From SW10 sp965657795 (GTDB lineage: Bacteria > Verrucomicrobiota > Verrucomicrobiia > Verrucomicrobiales > Akkermansiaceae): a DNA stretch of 39,815 nucleotides. Below the pieces are notes generated by a model. That model saw nothing but the letters and a program-made list of their open reading frames with translations, had not been told where the DNA came from and searched no databases. The stretch is from the NCBI GenBank assembly GCA_965657795.1, contig CBFHQJ010000043.1:1-39815 (forward strand), given 5' to 3'. This document shows positions 1-8,600 of the stretch, one piece after another. The position numbers were made by a program, and so were the translations under genes. Every line of letters begins with the position of its first letter. Within the stretch, counting starts at the first letter, position 1.

Positions 1-164
1 TGCCCGAAAAATGGACACTCCATGTAAATTACGTCGATGAGGCGGACCAACTCAGTATCGCTATCTGTCATTTTACCCGGTGGCTTTTTGAGCCGATTCC
101 GATTCACATCGAGCAGCTTACTCTGACGCCGAACTGAGAGCTTGGGGTGGTTCGGTATGATCAT
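1..164 (-). CDS. IS3-family transposase OrfB, N-terminal part (partial)
   Basis: This is the start of the DDE-integrase half of an IS3 transposase, cut by the window edge after about 54 residues. It begins MIIPNHPKLSVRRQ and ends at IYMECPFFG, matching the family pattern 'HPxLSxxRQxxLLxxxRxxxYY...LxxxIDxxxxExPFxG' that precedes the catalytic domain. The ATG at 162-164 overlaps the orfA stop as ATGA, and orfB is in the -1 frame relative to orfA. The residues normally 'SSLYY' read NRLKK here, a small departure from the family. The catalytic residues are outside the window, so activity cannot be judged. Confidence 0.72.
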   Translation of the reverse strand, partial: MIIPNHPKLSVRRQSKLLDVNRNRLKKPPGKMTDSDTELVRLIDVIYMECPFFG

Positions 165-481
165 GGCTTTTCGCTCGTGTCGATCCCCAGCTCCTCGCAC
201 TTTCCCTCAAGAAATTCTTTCTCGATGAGAAGTTGACCGATTCTACGTTCGAGTCGTGCAGACTTCTTTTCGAAGTTTACCGCGGTTTCGTTGGTGGCGT
301 TTTTGCGCTCGAAGATTTCGCTGATGCGACTCTCCAGTTCCTTCTTCCATGCGCTGACCTGGGTCGGAGCGATGTCGTTGTCTTTCGCGATTTGCTGAAT
401 CGTCTTCTGGTTCTCCATCGCCTCTCGGGCGACGCGGGCTTTAAATTCGGCACTCAAGTGCCGTCGTTTTCGTTTACTCAT
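161..481 (-). CDS. IS3-family transposase OrfA (helix-turn-helix)
   Basis: A 106-aa DNA-binding protein of the InsE/OrfA type that recognises the IS ends and is normally joined to OrfB by ribosomal frameshifting. The N-terminus MSKRKRRHLSAEFKARVA is the classic OrfA opening. A helix-turn-helix follows (about residues 20-48, 'TIQQIAKDNDIAPTQVSAWK'), then a charged coiled coil (about 50-97) suited to multimerisation. Near the 3' end the message reads GAAAAG, a possible weak slippery site. The TGA stop overlaps the orfB ATG, so re-initiation is also possible. The frame is intact. Confidence 0.85.
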   Translation of the reverse strand: MSKRKRRHLSAEFKARVAREAMENQKTIQQIAKDNDIAPTQVSAWKKELESRISEIFERKNATNETAVNFEKKSARLERRIGQLLIEKEFLEGKCEELGIDTSEKP

Positions 482-529
482 TTTGGTCTGATTTCAGGGG
501 TGTTGCCCCCTCAAAACCAGCTCAATTTA

Positions 530-997
530 TCAACAAACCTCTGGCTCCGGTTCCTGGGACCACTTCACAGCGAACCGGACCCGCTCCAGGTGCCGGTCGC
601 CTCGGTGTTGAGAGTGACGACGAGTTTATTGACCGGATTCGGATTGTTGGCGCTGCTATAAACTCCAAACTCGAGGTTCCAGAAGAATTGCTCGTCGAAG
701 TCGAATTGACTGGTGCCGTCATCGCCCATCTCATCCCAGACTTCACTTGGCTGGTAGAAGTCGGGTTGATAATTGTAGATCAGTTCGATCTTGTGAGACC
801 ACTTGGCAGTCAGCGTGCCATCTTCCTTGAGAACGATTTCACCGGGGATTTGCAAGGTATCGGAGAGGAACATGTTGCTGGACATGTCGACGACTTTCGC
901 GTGCGCCATCTCCGGAAATAGTCCCCAAAGTGTAGAATCCAGGCTCGGCCTGCAGGGTCAGAATAGAAGCGAGGAAGATCGGAATTAAATTTTTCAT
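530..997 (-). pseudogene. secreted protein of unknown family, frameshifted
   Basis: The ATG at 997 opens a good signal peptide (MKNLIPIFLASILTLQA). The frame then goes off, while the adjacent frame continues from about 955 with a coherent acidic, aromatic-rich sequence (WGLFPEMAHAKVVDMSS... through QFFWNLEFGVYSSANN). A second change of frame near 590-600 would give a natural-looking C-terminus (HLERVRFAVKWSQEPEPEVC) ending at the TGA at 530-532; without it the protein ends at 565. I recognise no family. It is divergent from the ECF cassette and shares its promoter palindrome. The shifts may be true mutations or sequence errors. The first shift is better supported than the second. Confidence 0.5.
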
Positions 998-1012
998 GCC
1001 TGTGGGGGAAAC

Positions 1013-1038
1013 AGACGCAAGGGAGCGACGCGCGTTTC
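1013..1038 (-). promoter_or_regulatory. ECF-type promoter for the leftward secreted gene
   Basis: Reading the minus strand, GAAAC (1038-1034) is followed by a 16-nt spacer and CGTCT (1017-1013). This matches the general ECF sigma pattern of an AAC-containing -35 and a CGT-containing -10. The -10 ends about 16 nt before the ATG at 997, so the leader would be very short. It mirrors the rightward promoter and uses the other arm of a 10-bp palindrome. Confidence 0.5.
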
Positions 1039-1068
1039 GGGTCGAATTATATTTTTCCACCCGAAACG
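1033..1068. repeat. 10-bp perfect inverted repeat carrying both -35 elements
   Basis: CGTTTCGGGT at 1033-1042 is the exact reverse complement of ACCCGAAACG at 1059-1068, separated by a 16-nt AT-rich spacer. Each arm contains the GAAAC of one of two divergent ECF-type promoters, so the repeat may simply be back-to-back promoters. It could also bind a dimeric regulator. Confidence 0.6.
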
Positions 1069-1088
1069 TCTGGCGATTTGATACGTCC
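1063..1088 (+). promoter_or_regulatory. ECF-type promoter for the sigma-factor operon
   Basis: GAAAC (1063-1067), a 16-nt spacer and CGTCC (1084-1088) stand directly upstream of the ECF sigma gene. The spacing and both cores are the same as in the leftward promoter, which suggests that one sigma factor reads both and that the operon is autoregulated. A start of transcription would be expected near 1095. Confidence 0.5.
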
Positions 1089-1193
1089 TAGAGAAGTGGC
1101 ATGGATATCAAAATCACGCACTGGGGCTTTGGCATTGACGGAGTCACATGTGATGATGCTAAGACTCGGAACAGTGATTGCAGAAAAAGACTA

Positions 1194-1781
1194 ATGTCAG
1201 AAGCCGGTGAACAAGGTTGGGAACCTCTGCTCGCGCAGGTGAATTCGGGTCACCGGGAGGCTGAGCGTGAATTGGTGAGGCGGCTATGGCCACAGGTCAC
1301 CGGGCGGATTGCGGGACTCTGCCCGCGGCGGGAGGAGATCGAGGATTTGGCCCAGGACGTCTACGTTAAGAATTTCCAAAAGCTGGATGGCTATCGGGGA
1401 GGCTCTTTTAAGAAGTGGGTGGATGTGATTGCACGGCGGGTCTGCTACGATGCTTTGCGCAAGCAGAGGGTGCGCCCGGAGTGGAGGTTCGCCGACCTTG
1501 ATCATTTTGATCCCAGCCAGATCGAAGGTGAACCATCAAACACCCGCGGCGAAGATGCACGGAGGGTCCTTGGTGAACTGTTCCGCTTGATGAGACCGGA
1601 ACAAGCGTGGCTTTTGCAGGAAGTGGAATTGAAAGAAAGATCGATTGGAAAAGTTGCCAAAGAGATGGGATGGACCGAAGTTGCGGGACGTCTTCGGCTC
1701 ATGAGGGCAAGGAGAAGTTTGGTAAGAACTTTCGGAAAATGGGAACACGAAGCGAAAAATTCAAATGAGCAAAAAAGTTGA
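1194..1781 (+). CDS. ECF-type RNA polymerase sigma factor
   Basis: A sigma-70 family, extracytoplasmic-function type factor that directs RNA polymerase to a small stress regulon. From the chosen start it has 195 residues. Region 2 spans about residues 28-95, including 'EDLAQDVYVKNFQKLDGYRG-GSFKKWVDVIARRVCYDALRK'. Region 4 spans about 130-185, including the helix-turn-helix around 'SIGKVAKEMGWTEVAGRLRLMRARRSL'. An in-frame ATG at 1101 would add 31 residues unlike any sigma factor, so I prefer 1194, although 1101 fits the predicted transcript start better. The 3' end overlaps the next gene by 17 nt, implying translational coupling to its putative anti-sigma. Confidence 0.85.
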   Translation: MSEAGEQGWEPLLAQVNSGHREAERELVRRLWPQVTGRIAGLCPRREEIEDLAQDVYVKNFQKLDGYRGGSFKKWVDVIARRVCYDALRKQRVRPEWRFADLDHFDPSQIEGEPSNTRGEDARRVLGELFRLMRPEQAWLLQEVELKERSIGKVAKEMGWTEVAGRLRLMRARRSLVRTFGKWEHEAKNSNEQKS

Positions 1782-2058
1782 TCAACTTCTGCGCGACGCG
1801 CGCGGGAAGGAAGCGAATGATTTCGCAAACGAAACACCCTTGAGGCCGGGATATCCGGAACGAGTACTTGCTGCACGGGATGACAGCAGTCGGAAGAAGC
1901 GGCAGGTCAGAGCGGTCATTCTCAGTGGCAGCCTGGCTGGAGCGGCCTTGTCTGTCACAGTCGCTGCGGTGGTCAGTCAACAGGTTCACGAACAAAGAAT
2001 CGCGGAAGCCTCGCAAGTCTGGGGACAGCCCGACAACATGGAAGGAGGGGGGAAATGA
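1765..2058 (+). CDS. single-pass membrane protein, putative anti-sigma factor
   Basis: A 97-aa protein with a charged cytoplasmic N-terminal segment (residues 1-46), one hydrophobic helix (about 48-69, 'VILSGSLAGAALSVTVAAVV') and a short outer tail. It overlaps the sigma gene at its 5' end and the next gene at its 3' end (ATGA). I see no HCC zinc motif of ZAS anti-sigmas. Size, topology and position resemble CnrY-type anti-sigmas, which hold an ECF factor with a short N-terminal peptide. That role is inferred from context only. Confidence 0.65.
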   Translation: MSKKVDQLLRDARGKEANDFANETPLRPGYPERVLAARDDSSRKKRQVRAVILSGSLAGAALSVTVAAVVSQQVHEQRIAEASQVWGQPDNMEGGGK

Positions 2059-2477
2059 AGCCAACTCTCTATGCCGCACTCGTGGGGCTCTCGGTCGTCG
2101 TTATTTTTTGCGCCGGATTGTGGGTAGGAAAAGCAACAACACCCGAGGGCTTGTCGATTGAAGAAGTCCGGGAGTATGCCCGACAGGAAACATCTGAAAA
2201 CGGGAGGGGGAGAAGGATGCAGCGCCTGGAAGCTCTCGCAAAATACACCCGGCTTCTCGGTTTGAGCGAAAGCCAACGGCGGGAACTCCATCCCCTGTTT
2301 GCAGATACCAAGCTAAAGCTGGGACCTCTTTCCGCGGGAAACAGGGAAAGACTGGTCATCATCACGGAATTCCATGAAGAGTTGGAGAAGAGTCTTACCG
2401 CAGATCAAAAGGAATTGGCAAAGAGGGTCCTGCGACAAACTCTTCAACAGGAAAAACGTCATATTCCATCAGAGTAG
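2055..2477 (+). CDS. membrane-anchored periplasmic helical protein, CnrX/CpxP-like sensor candidate
   Basis: A 140-aa protein with an N-terminal membrane anchor (about residues 7-25) and an all-helical, highly charged outer domain. The domain contains LGLSESQRRELHPLF (about 68-82) and SLTADQKELAKRVL (about 113-126), which resemble the paired LTxxQ-type motifs of CpxP/Spy/ZraP and CnrX proteins. Length and topology match CnrX, the metal sensor that pulls CnrY off its sigma factor. Few His or Met residues are present, so nickel or cobalt sensing is not evident; unfolded-protein or other metal sensing is equally possible. The start overlaps the preceding stop as ATGA. Confidence 0.62.
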   Translation: MKPTLYAALVGLSVVVIFCAGLWVGKATTPEGLSIEEVREYARQETSENGRGRRMQRLEALAKYTRLLGLSESQRRELHPLFADTKLKLGPLSAGNRERLVIITEFHEELEKSLTADQKELAKRVLRQTLQQEKRHIPSE

Positions 2478-2590
2478 GAAAGACTTTGTCATTCTAAAAA
2501 ATGGCAGCTCGGCGCAGCTGCACGGTTTAAAGGTCGCAAACTTTTCCGATTGGCTTCACCCGCCGGGTCGGTCAGCCTTTTGCGCCCCCG

Positions 2591-4063
2591 ATGCAGACCG
2601 AATATCACATCGAAGATCTCGTCCACCAGACCGAGAATCTCGTGGTGTACCGCGTCACAAACCGCGATCAGGTGTCCCTCGCCCTTGTTCGGCTCAAATA
2701 CGAGGATGAAGTCCTGGTAAAATTTCAGGACGGGTTTTTTGAGGGAGCTTTGGAGCAGCTGATGCAGCTCAATCACAACTGCCTTCGCTCGGTCATCGAC
2801 GGAGGGCTCGATCCGGTCGATGGCTTCCCGTGGATCGTAGCACGATGGTGGGATGGAATCCTGCTGCCCGACCGCGTTCGCGACTTTGACCTTACCGAAG
2901 AGGAATGCCTGCGAATCCAAGGGCACGCCGAATCACTCATTGAGGCCCTTGGTCCGGTCGCAGGGACCGTCGCTTTTACTCCGGGATCGATCGTGATCTG
3001 CGGCGATGGAGAACAAACCATCGACACCTTTTCCATCGATTACCATTCGTGGTTTGCCGCCTTTGCTGAAGGAATTCATCCTGCTGACCTTGTCGACGTT
3101 AATGCAAAGCACAAGGCCCTCACCACCTACCTCAGGCGTCAGGCCGGACTCACCTCCACGCCTTTGGTTCCTTCGATCGAGACGCCCCCGTCTTACCCCG
3201 GAAACCCTGTCGCCTTGCCTTCTGCCGGCAGTTCTTCTTCGCTCAAAATCCTGCCCCTTCTAGCCGTTTTACTCGGCGCGATCGGATACTTCGGCTGGAA
3301 GCTTGCCAATCGCGAACCCGCCACCAAGAAAGAACTCATCGTTCTCGAGAGCACCCCGGATCCCGTCACCCCATCAAGCGTAGCGCCCACTCTCAAGCGT
3401 GTTCCGCCCGTCGCACCCGTGGTAAAAGAAGTTCCGGAGCTAAAACCGACCTCACGCCCCAAGAACTCCGCCGGCTTTACCAGCGTTGACCCAACCAGCC
3501 CCTATTCACTCGATAACAAAGTAGGTAAATGGATCACCTTTGAAACAAGTCTCGATCAGACCGATAAAAAAGGCCGGCTCATCATTCCTGATTCTGCGAT
3601 TCGTGCCGTTCCTCCCGCTGCATCGGAAAAATTGATCAAGTCGGCCATGCGCAACAAGGTCACCCTTCGTGGCTTTCTCGCGTCCCCTACCGTTCTGCGG
3701 ATCGTCAACCGGGATGACATCGTCATCACTTACCTTCTGCAAGATTACTACACCGTCGACGACGAGCCACAGATCCGCAAAGACTTCGCGCCCGTCGGCC
3801 AGATCATTCCGGTGCGGGCCTTGGTGCATGAGGTGACGAAATCCCAATCGGGAAAAACCCTCTATCTCCAATTCAAGCCCGCACCTCCGGAGTTCACCGG
3901 ACGTGTTGAAAAAAGCAAAGCAGGGTCAGGCTTGGGTGAAGCCTACCTGAAGTCCCTGATTGGCAAGACCATCGAGATCAAGGGACAAGCGAGGAAGAGC
4001 ACCAACAGCAGCAGACTCTCCATCGTGCTGACCAACAAATCGCAAATCAAAATCATCGAGTAA
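2591..4063 (+). CDS. pseudokinase-like membrane protein with C-terminal outer domain
   Basis: A 490-aa protein. Residues 5-185 follow the plan of a Hanks-type Ser/Thr kinase: 'YHIEDLV....NLVVYRV' for the nucleotide loop, 'SLALVRLK' for beta-3, 'LNHNCLRSVIDGG....GFPWIVARWW' for beta-4/5 and hinge, then 'VAFTPGSIVI' (127-136) where HRDLKPxNIL would stand and 'DTFSID' (145-150) where DFG would stand. The catalytic Asp and the metal-binding DFG are therefore absent. One membrane helix follows (about 218-236), then a Pro-rich linker and a C-terminal domain (about 300-490) that I do not recognise. It is followed after 6 nt by the oxidoreductase. Kinase homology is read by eye and is moderate. Confidence 0.55.
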   Translation: MQTEYHIEDLVHQTENLVVYRVTNRDQVSLALVRLKYEDEVLVKFQDGFFEGALEQLMQLNHNCLRSVIDGGLDPVDGFPWIVARWWDGILLPDRVRDFDLTEEECLRIQGHAESLIEALGPVAGTVAFTPGSIVICGDGEQTIDTFSIDYHSWFAAFAEGIHPADLVDVNAKHKALTTYLRRQAGLTSTPLVPSIETPPSYPGNPVALPSAGSSSSLKILPLLAVLLGAIGYFGWKLANREPATKKELIVLESTPDPVTPSSVAPTLKRVPPVAPVVKEVPELKPTSRPKNSAGFTSVDPTSPYSLDNKVGKWITFETSLDQTDKKGRLIIPDSAIRAVPPAASEKLIKSAMRNKVTLRGFLASPTVLRIVNRDDIVITYLLQDYYTVDDEPQIRKDFAPVGQIIPVRALVHEVTKSQSGKTLYLQFKPAPPEFTGRVEKSKAGSGLGEAYLKSLIGKTIEIKGQARKSTNSSRLSIVLTNKSQIKIIE

Positions 4064-4069
4064 ACGATC

Positions 4070-5224
4070 ATGACCGCTCCAAAAGTCCTCGTTATCGGCA
4101 CCGGAGAATACGTCACCGGACTGGTGCATGGATCCGAATCCACCTCTGACAAAGGCGCGGGCATTGTCGCCCTCACCCTTTTTGATCTCCGTGAAAGGGG
4201 TTTGATCTCGGAGATCATCCTCGCTGGTTCGAACGGCACCAAATTCCCGCTCGTGCGCGCCCACTTCGATCAACTTATTACCACTCGCTATGGTCTGGAA
4301 ACTTCCTTCCGGAGCTTTCCAGCCGATGACCAAAAAGATTCCGAAGCCTGGAAGTCCGCGCTGAGCGAGCTTGTGCCCGGTGATGCCGTCCTCATCTTCA
4401 CCCCGGACGATCTGCACTATGAAATGGCTCATGCCGCCGCCAGTAAAGGCCTCAATGTTCTGGTCGCCAAACCCATCGTGAAAACGACTGAGGAACATGA
4501 CTCCCTCATCGAAATCGAGAAAGAGAAAGAAGTGATCATCGCCATGGAAGTTCACAAGCGGTGGGATCCTATTTACTCCGACGCCAGAGAAAAACTACGA
4601 AACCTCGGAGATTTCTCGTACTTCACCAGTTACATGTCGCAACCCAAATCCCAGCTCGATTCCTTTCGGGCGTGGGCTGGAAAATCCTCCGACATTTCCT
4701 ACTACCTCAACGCACATCATATCGACTTCCATTGCTGGGCCCTCGAAGGCCTGGCACGTCCTGGTTCCGTCATCGCTTCCGCCTCCACCGGCGTCGCGAC
4801 AAACCTGGACCTGCCCACCGAGGATACCATCACCTTGATGGTCGATTGGGTGAACAGCTCGGGCACAAAAGCGACCGCCATTTACACCTCTTCCTGGATC
4901 GCTGCGAAGGCCGAGGTTCATTCCCAGCAACGATTCTTCGCCCTTCACCACGAAGGAGAAGTGCGGGTCGACCAAGCCCATCGCGGGTATGACTTCGCCT
5001 CGGACACTAAAGGATATCAATCTCCCAACCCCCTCTTCTTTCGATACACCCCCGATGCCCAAGGCCGTTTTGCGGGGCAATTAAGTTACGGCTATCAAAG
5101 CATCGCCGACTTCATTCTCGGCAAACGCGAGAACCTCGCCACCATCGAGACCACCCGGAATACCACCGCCATCCTCGAAGCGGGCCGCCGAAGTCTCGAT
5201 ACCGGCACGCGGATTGAACTTTAG
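4070..5224 (+). CDS. Gfo/Idh/MocA-family oxidoreductase
   Basis: A 384-aa NAD(P)-dependent dehydrogenase-like protein. The Rossmann fold starts at residue 5 with 'VLVIGTGEYVTGLVHG', a loosened GxGxxG. Further on stand 'DAVLIFTPDDLHYEMAHAAASKGLNVLVAKPIVKT' (usual EKP reads AKP) and the C-terminal substrate domain with 'HHIDFHCWALEG' (H-x-x-D/H of the catalytic face). The substrate cannot be named; sugars or inositols are usual. It begins 6 nt after the pseudokinase-like gene, so the two are probably co-transcribed. Its stop overlaps the stop of the convergent metallopeptidase fragment by 4 nt. Confidence 0.82.
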   Translation: MTAPKVLVIGTGEYVTGLVHGSESTSDKGAGIVALTLFDLRERGLISEIILAGSNGTKFPLVRAHFDQLITTRYGLETSFRSFPADDQKDSEAWKSALSELVPGDAVLIFTPDDLHYEMAHAAASKGLNVLVAKPIVKTTEEHDSLIEIEKEKEVIIAMEVHKRWDPIYSDAREKLRNLGDFSYFTSYMSQPKSQLDSFRAWAGKSSDISYYLNAHHIDFHCWALEGLARPGSVIASASTGVATNLDLPTEDTITLMVDWVNSSGTKATAIYTSSWIAAKAEVHSQQRFFALHHEGEVRVDQAHRGYDFASDTKGYQSPNPLFFRYTPDAQGRFAGQLSYGYQSIADFILGKRENLATIETTRNTTAILEAGRRSLDTGTRIEL

Positions 5225-5688
5225 ATCTCACCAAGAAAACTCCGGAAGAGATCATTCAGGCCCACGCCGAAGATTTCTTGCAAGGCCGCTTCACCTCCAT
5301 CTTCGTAAGAGACTTGGCAGAGCAGGTATTGGATCTCGTCGTGCGTCGCCTCCAGATTGGTCTCGATCTTGGACCAAAGAATCTCAGCGAGCTGATAGGA
5401 TAGATCGAATGATTCTCCGGTGATGAACTGAGTCAGGGTTTCTTGATTCCAATACTCCTGATGACAGGCAAAAAGTTCACGATCCAACTGAAATCGAGGC
5501 AGCCCCGTCACTAGCGTTTCCATCCTCATTGCAATCGCCTCGTTGATCCATGTCGGAAGCGGGAGATGGTTCACGTAGGCATGAGTCACTTCGTGAACAA
5601 AGTCGGAGTCAAGATCTCCGCTCCTCGTCTTCGGCACGGTCATCCCAGGCATCCCGCCAATAAACCAAGCGGCCCAAGTTTCGGCCAA
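5221..5688 (-). pseudogene. gluzincin-type (MA-like) metallopeptidase, N-terminus missing
   Basis: 155 residues remain. HEVTH (about residues 32-36) is the zinc-binding HExxH, and Glu50 in 'LPTWINEAIA' is the expected third ligand of peptidase-MA-like gluzincins ('W-x-NE-x-x-A'). These motifs lie far too near the N-terminus for this family, and no signal peptide precedes them. The reading frame loses sense beyond about 5688, exactly where the coding content of the divergent giant gene begins. I therefore read it as the 3' half of a gene whose 5' end was deleted. It could still be translated as a short protein. Confidence 0.6.
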
Positions 5689-8600
5689 TCGAGCGAGGAT
5701 GCCTCCATCACTGCCGGACCTTCGGTCACCACCAACGACAGCGGAACCTTCGAGGTTCTTTCGACTTCCGCGGTTTCGGCAGGCGGAAGCGCCGTAACGA
5801 TCGATGACTCCAGCGGAGTGATTGGCCGGTTCACTTATGACCCCTCACCCAATGCCGACGCGCAAATGCTGCAAGCCGGTGAAAGTCTCGAGGACACCTT
5901 CAGCTACACCATCGTCGGGCAGGCACCCTTGACGCCCAACGTGACTGCCTCGCTCATCCCGACTGCTGCGGTGAATGACGTGGTCTGGGGAGGCCTCCCT
6001 CCCATCACTCCGGCCAGCGCCGGCGCCCCGTCAGCCATCACCTCCAGCTATGATTTTTCAAGTAGTGGAACCGCAACCCGCGCGGCATTCACGACCGAAG
6101 CCTGGAACACCGCCGGCGTCAGTCTGGAGTTCTGGATCAAGCAGGACACCTTGCAGGACTGCACGCTTTTCGAAACCGGAGGGTCCGGAACTGGATCGGG
6201 AGTTTATCTCAAGGCCGACGGGGGCATCGAATGGGTCGTGAAGCACAACGGCCAGCTTCGCCTTGCTTCCACGGCCAGCATGACCGCCGGCACCTGGCAC
6301 CACCTCGTGGTAACCTTCGACGTCAACCTTGGCGGAAATGATACCACGACCATCTGGTTGGACGGAGTAAACGTCGGATCCGACAGTACCCGCACCAATC
6401 TTGAAAATTGGAGTGGTGGCGATGGCGCCGGACTAGGAGGCTTAAATGGCGATGCAGGTGGAGACGATGCCAACCCGGGAAGTCTTCTTCCTCTGCGCAA
6501 TTCCTTCGACGGAAAACTCGGCCTCTTCCGCTTTTACTCCGGCACCGTCATGGGCGAGGCCGAGGTCATTGACAATCGGGACAGCGCCTTTGTCTCGACC
6601 GCCTCGGCCACCGTCACCGTCGAGGTCACCGGAGCAAACGACGCGCCTTCAGCCAACGATGATATCCTGAACGAAGGTCCTTTTGGCAGCCAGACCTACA
6701 CCAGCTCACGCAACCTCCTCAGCAACGATGGCCGGGTGGTGGGCAACGGCGGAGCAAGTCTGATTACCCTCGACTACGACGCCGCTCTGGCCCCCTCAAA
6801 TTCGCGTTGGCTCAACGTCGGAACCGGCGCGGGTGCCGGCGCAGACTGGGTTTTGGGGAGTGGCATCTCATACAATCCATCCGTGACCAGCAGCCTGACC
6901 CAAATTAGTGCCGCCCTGGAATTCGATGGTTCACCCGAAGCCTACGCCACCTTCCCCGGCACCTCGGGATCGATCAACGATCTCTTTCCCGGAGGAACGG
7001 TCGATACCTTTCCTGCTACTTTGGAAATCTGGGTCAAACCCGGAATCGCTGACCTTGGTCAAATCGCGACCCTCTTCGAAACCGGAGGTGGGACGGGCCT
7101 TGGAGTCGTCATCGATAATGGCGTTCTCATAGCAGCCACCGGACTCGATGGAGCCAACGGAGGCGGCAGCACCGTATCCTACGACCTGACCAACGATCCC
7201 GGGGGCGTTCTCAACGGACAAGATCCGAACGACGAATTCTTCCAGGTCGCCCTCGCGATTGTCCCCGGAACCGGCCTCACTCTTTACGTCAACGGAAGCC
7301 AGGTGGATGCCAGCGGAGGAGCCGCCGCCGATTGGGATGGCGGAGACGCCTCGGGCCTCGGTCGCTACGGTGAAAACAACCACGGCGGATTCCAGAACAC
7401 CGCCGTCAACACTCCTTATGGGAACACCTTTAACGGATCGATTGCCAAGTTCCGGCTCTACTCAGACGCGCTCAGCGCTCCCCAGGTGAGACAAAACTAT
7501 GAAGCTGTCGCCAATGGAACGGACATCGATGGAGACACTCTCACCATTTCAGGAGTGATCGATTCTGCGGGCAACCTCGTTGCAATCGGCAATCAGGCCA
7601 CTCTCCCTTCCGGAGCCACCGTCACGATGAACGATGCCACCGGAGCATTCACTTACGATCCAAATGGCGCCTTCAGCCTCACCGCAGGTGACACCGCAGA
7701 GGACACCTTTGTCTATCGCATCAACGATGGCAACGGAGCCACCTCGGAAGCCACAGTCACCATCTTGATCACCGGAGCGATCAACGCCGTCGACGATGCA
7801 CTCGCGGTCACCGAAGGCGAAGCCACCAACTGCTGCGTCAATGCTCTGGTTGGTAACGACGCGCCAATCGCCAATGATGACTCGCTCATCGTCACCAACG
7901 CTCTGCCAGGCACCGGGAATGTCATCACCAATGACGCCGATCCCGACCTGGGAGAATCCTCCTCGCTCACCGTTGTCGAAGTCAATGGTTCGGCTGCCAA
8001 TGTCGCATCCGAAATCACCCTCCCCAGTGGAGCACTCCTCACTGTCGCATCCGACGGGTCGGTGAGCTATGATGCCAACGACGCCTTCAATGCCCTGGCA
8101 CCCGGAGAGATTACCGAGGATTCCTTCAGCTACTTGCCGGAGGATTCCCAGTCCACCCAGGCGGCCGAAGCGGCCAGTGTCACCGTGATTGTGATCGGTG
8201 CTGCCAGTGAAAACCAGCAACCCTTCGAGACCTTCAACACGACTCTCAACTACCCTGCGGGAACGACGAACATTGGCATCAGTCCTCCGGTCACGATCGG
8301 TGATCCTGATGGCTTGTTTAGCACGATCAACCCGGTCTTCGCGACAGGTGGACCGGCTAGCGTGGCCATCCCCGATCCAGGCGTCGGCACCGGATTCGTA
8401 GTCACCCTCGCCTTCACGCCATCCGCTTCTGATGTCGCGACTTCGGCCCAACGCGTTGTCTGGGAAATCGGCGGCACTTCCAACGGCCACGGTATCTACC
8501 TGATCGACGGTGTGCCTTACCTTCTGGGTAAGATGAATACCACGCCCGACCAGATCCCAGCCAATGGCAGGGCCCTGGATAACGATTGGGACCTCGATGG

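Larger units (their letters stand above)
1..524 (-). mobile_element. IS3-family insertion sequence (partial)
   Basis: Two overlapping transposase frames (orfA at 161-481, orfB from 164 leftwards) identify the element as IS3 family. The rest of orfB and the far terminus lie beyond the left edge. Reading the minus strand, the likely outer end begins with TGAGCTGG near 524 and includes a G/C-rich hairpin at about 496-511. This end is a guess, because the other inverted repeat is not in the window. The element stops about 5 bp from the stop codon of the neighbouring frameshifted gene. Confidence 0.75.

Noticed and set aside
1101..1193. N-terminal extension of the ECF sigma factor from ATG 1101
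   Set aside because: The 31 residues do not resemble a sigma factor and region 2 begins at the normal distance from 1194; not fully excluded because 1101 suits the predicted promoter.
3926..4555. Minus-strand open frame of 209 codons opposite the pseudokinase and oxidoreductase genes
   Set aside because: Opposite strand carries recognisable domains; no ribosome site and no protein motif.
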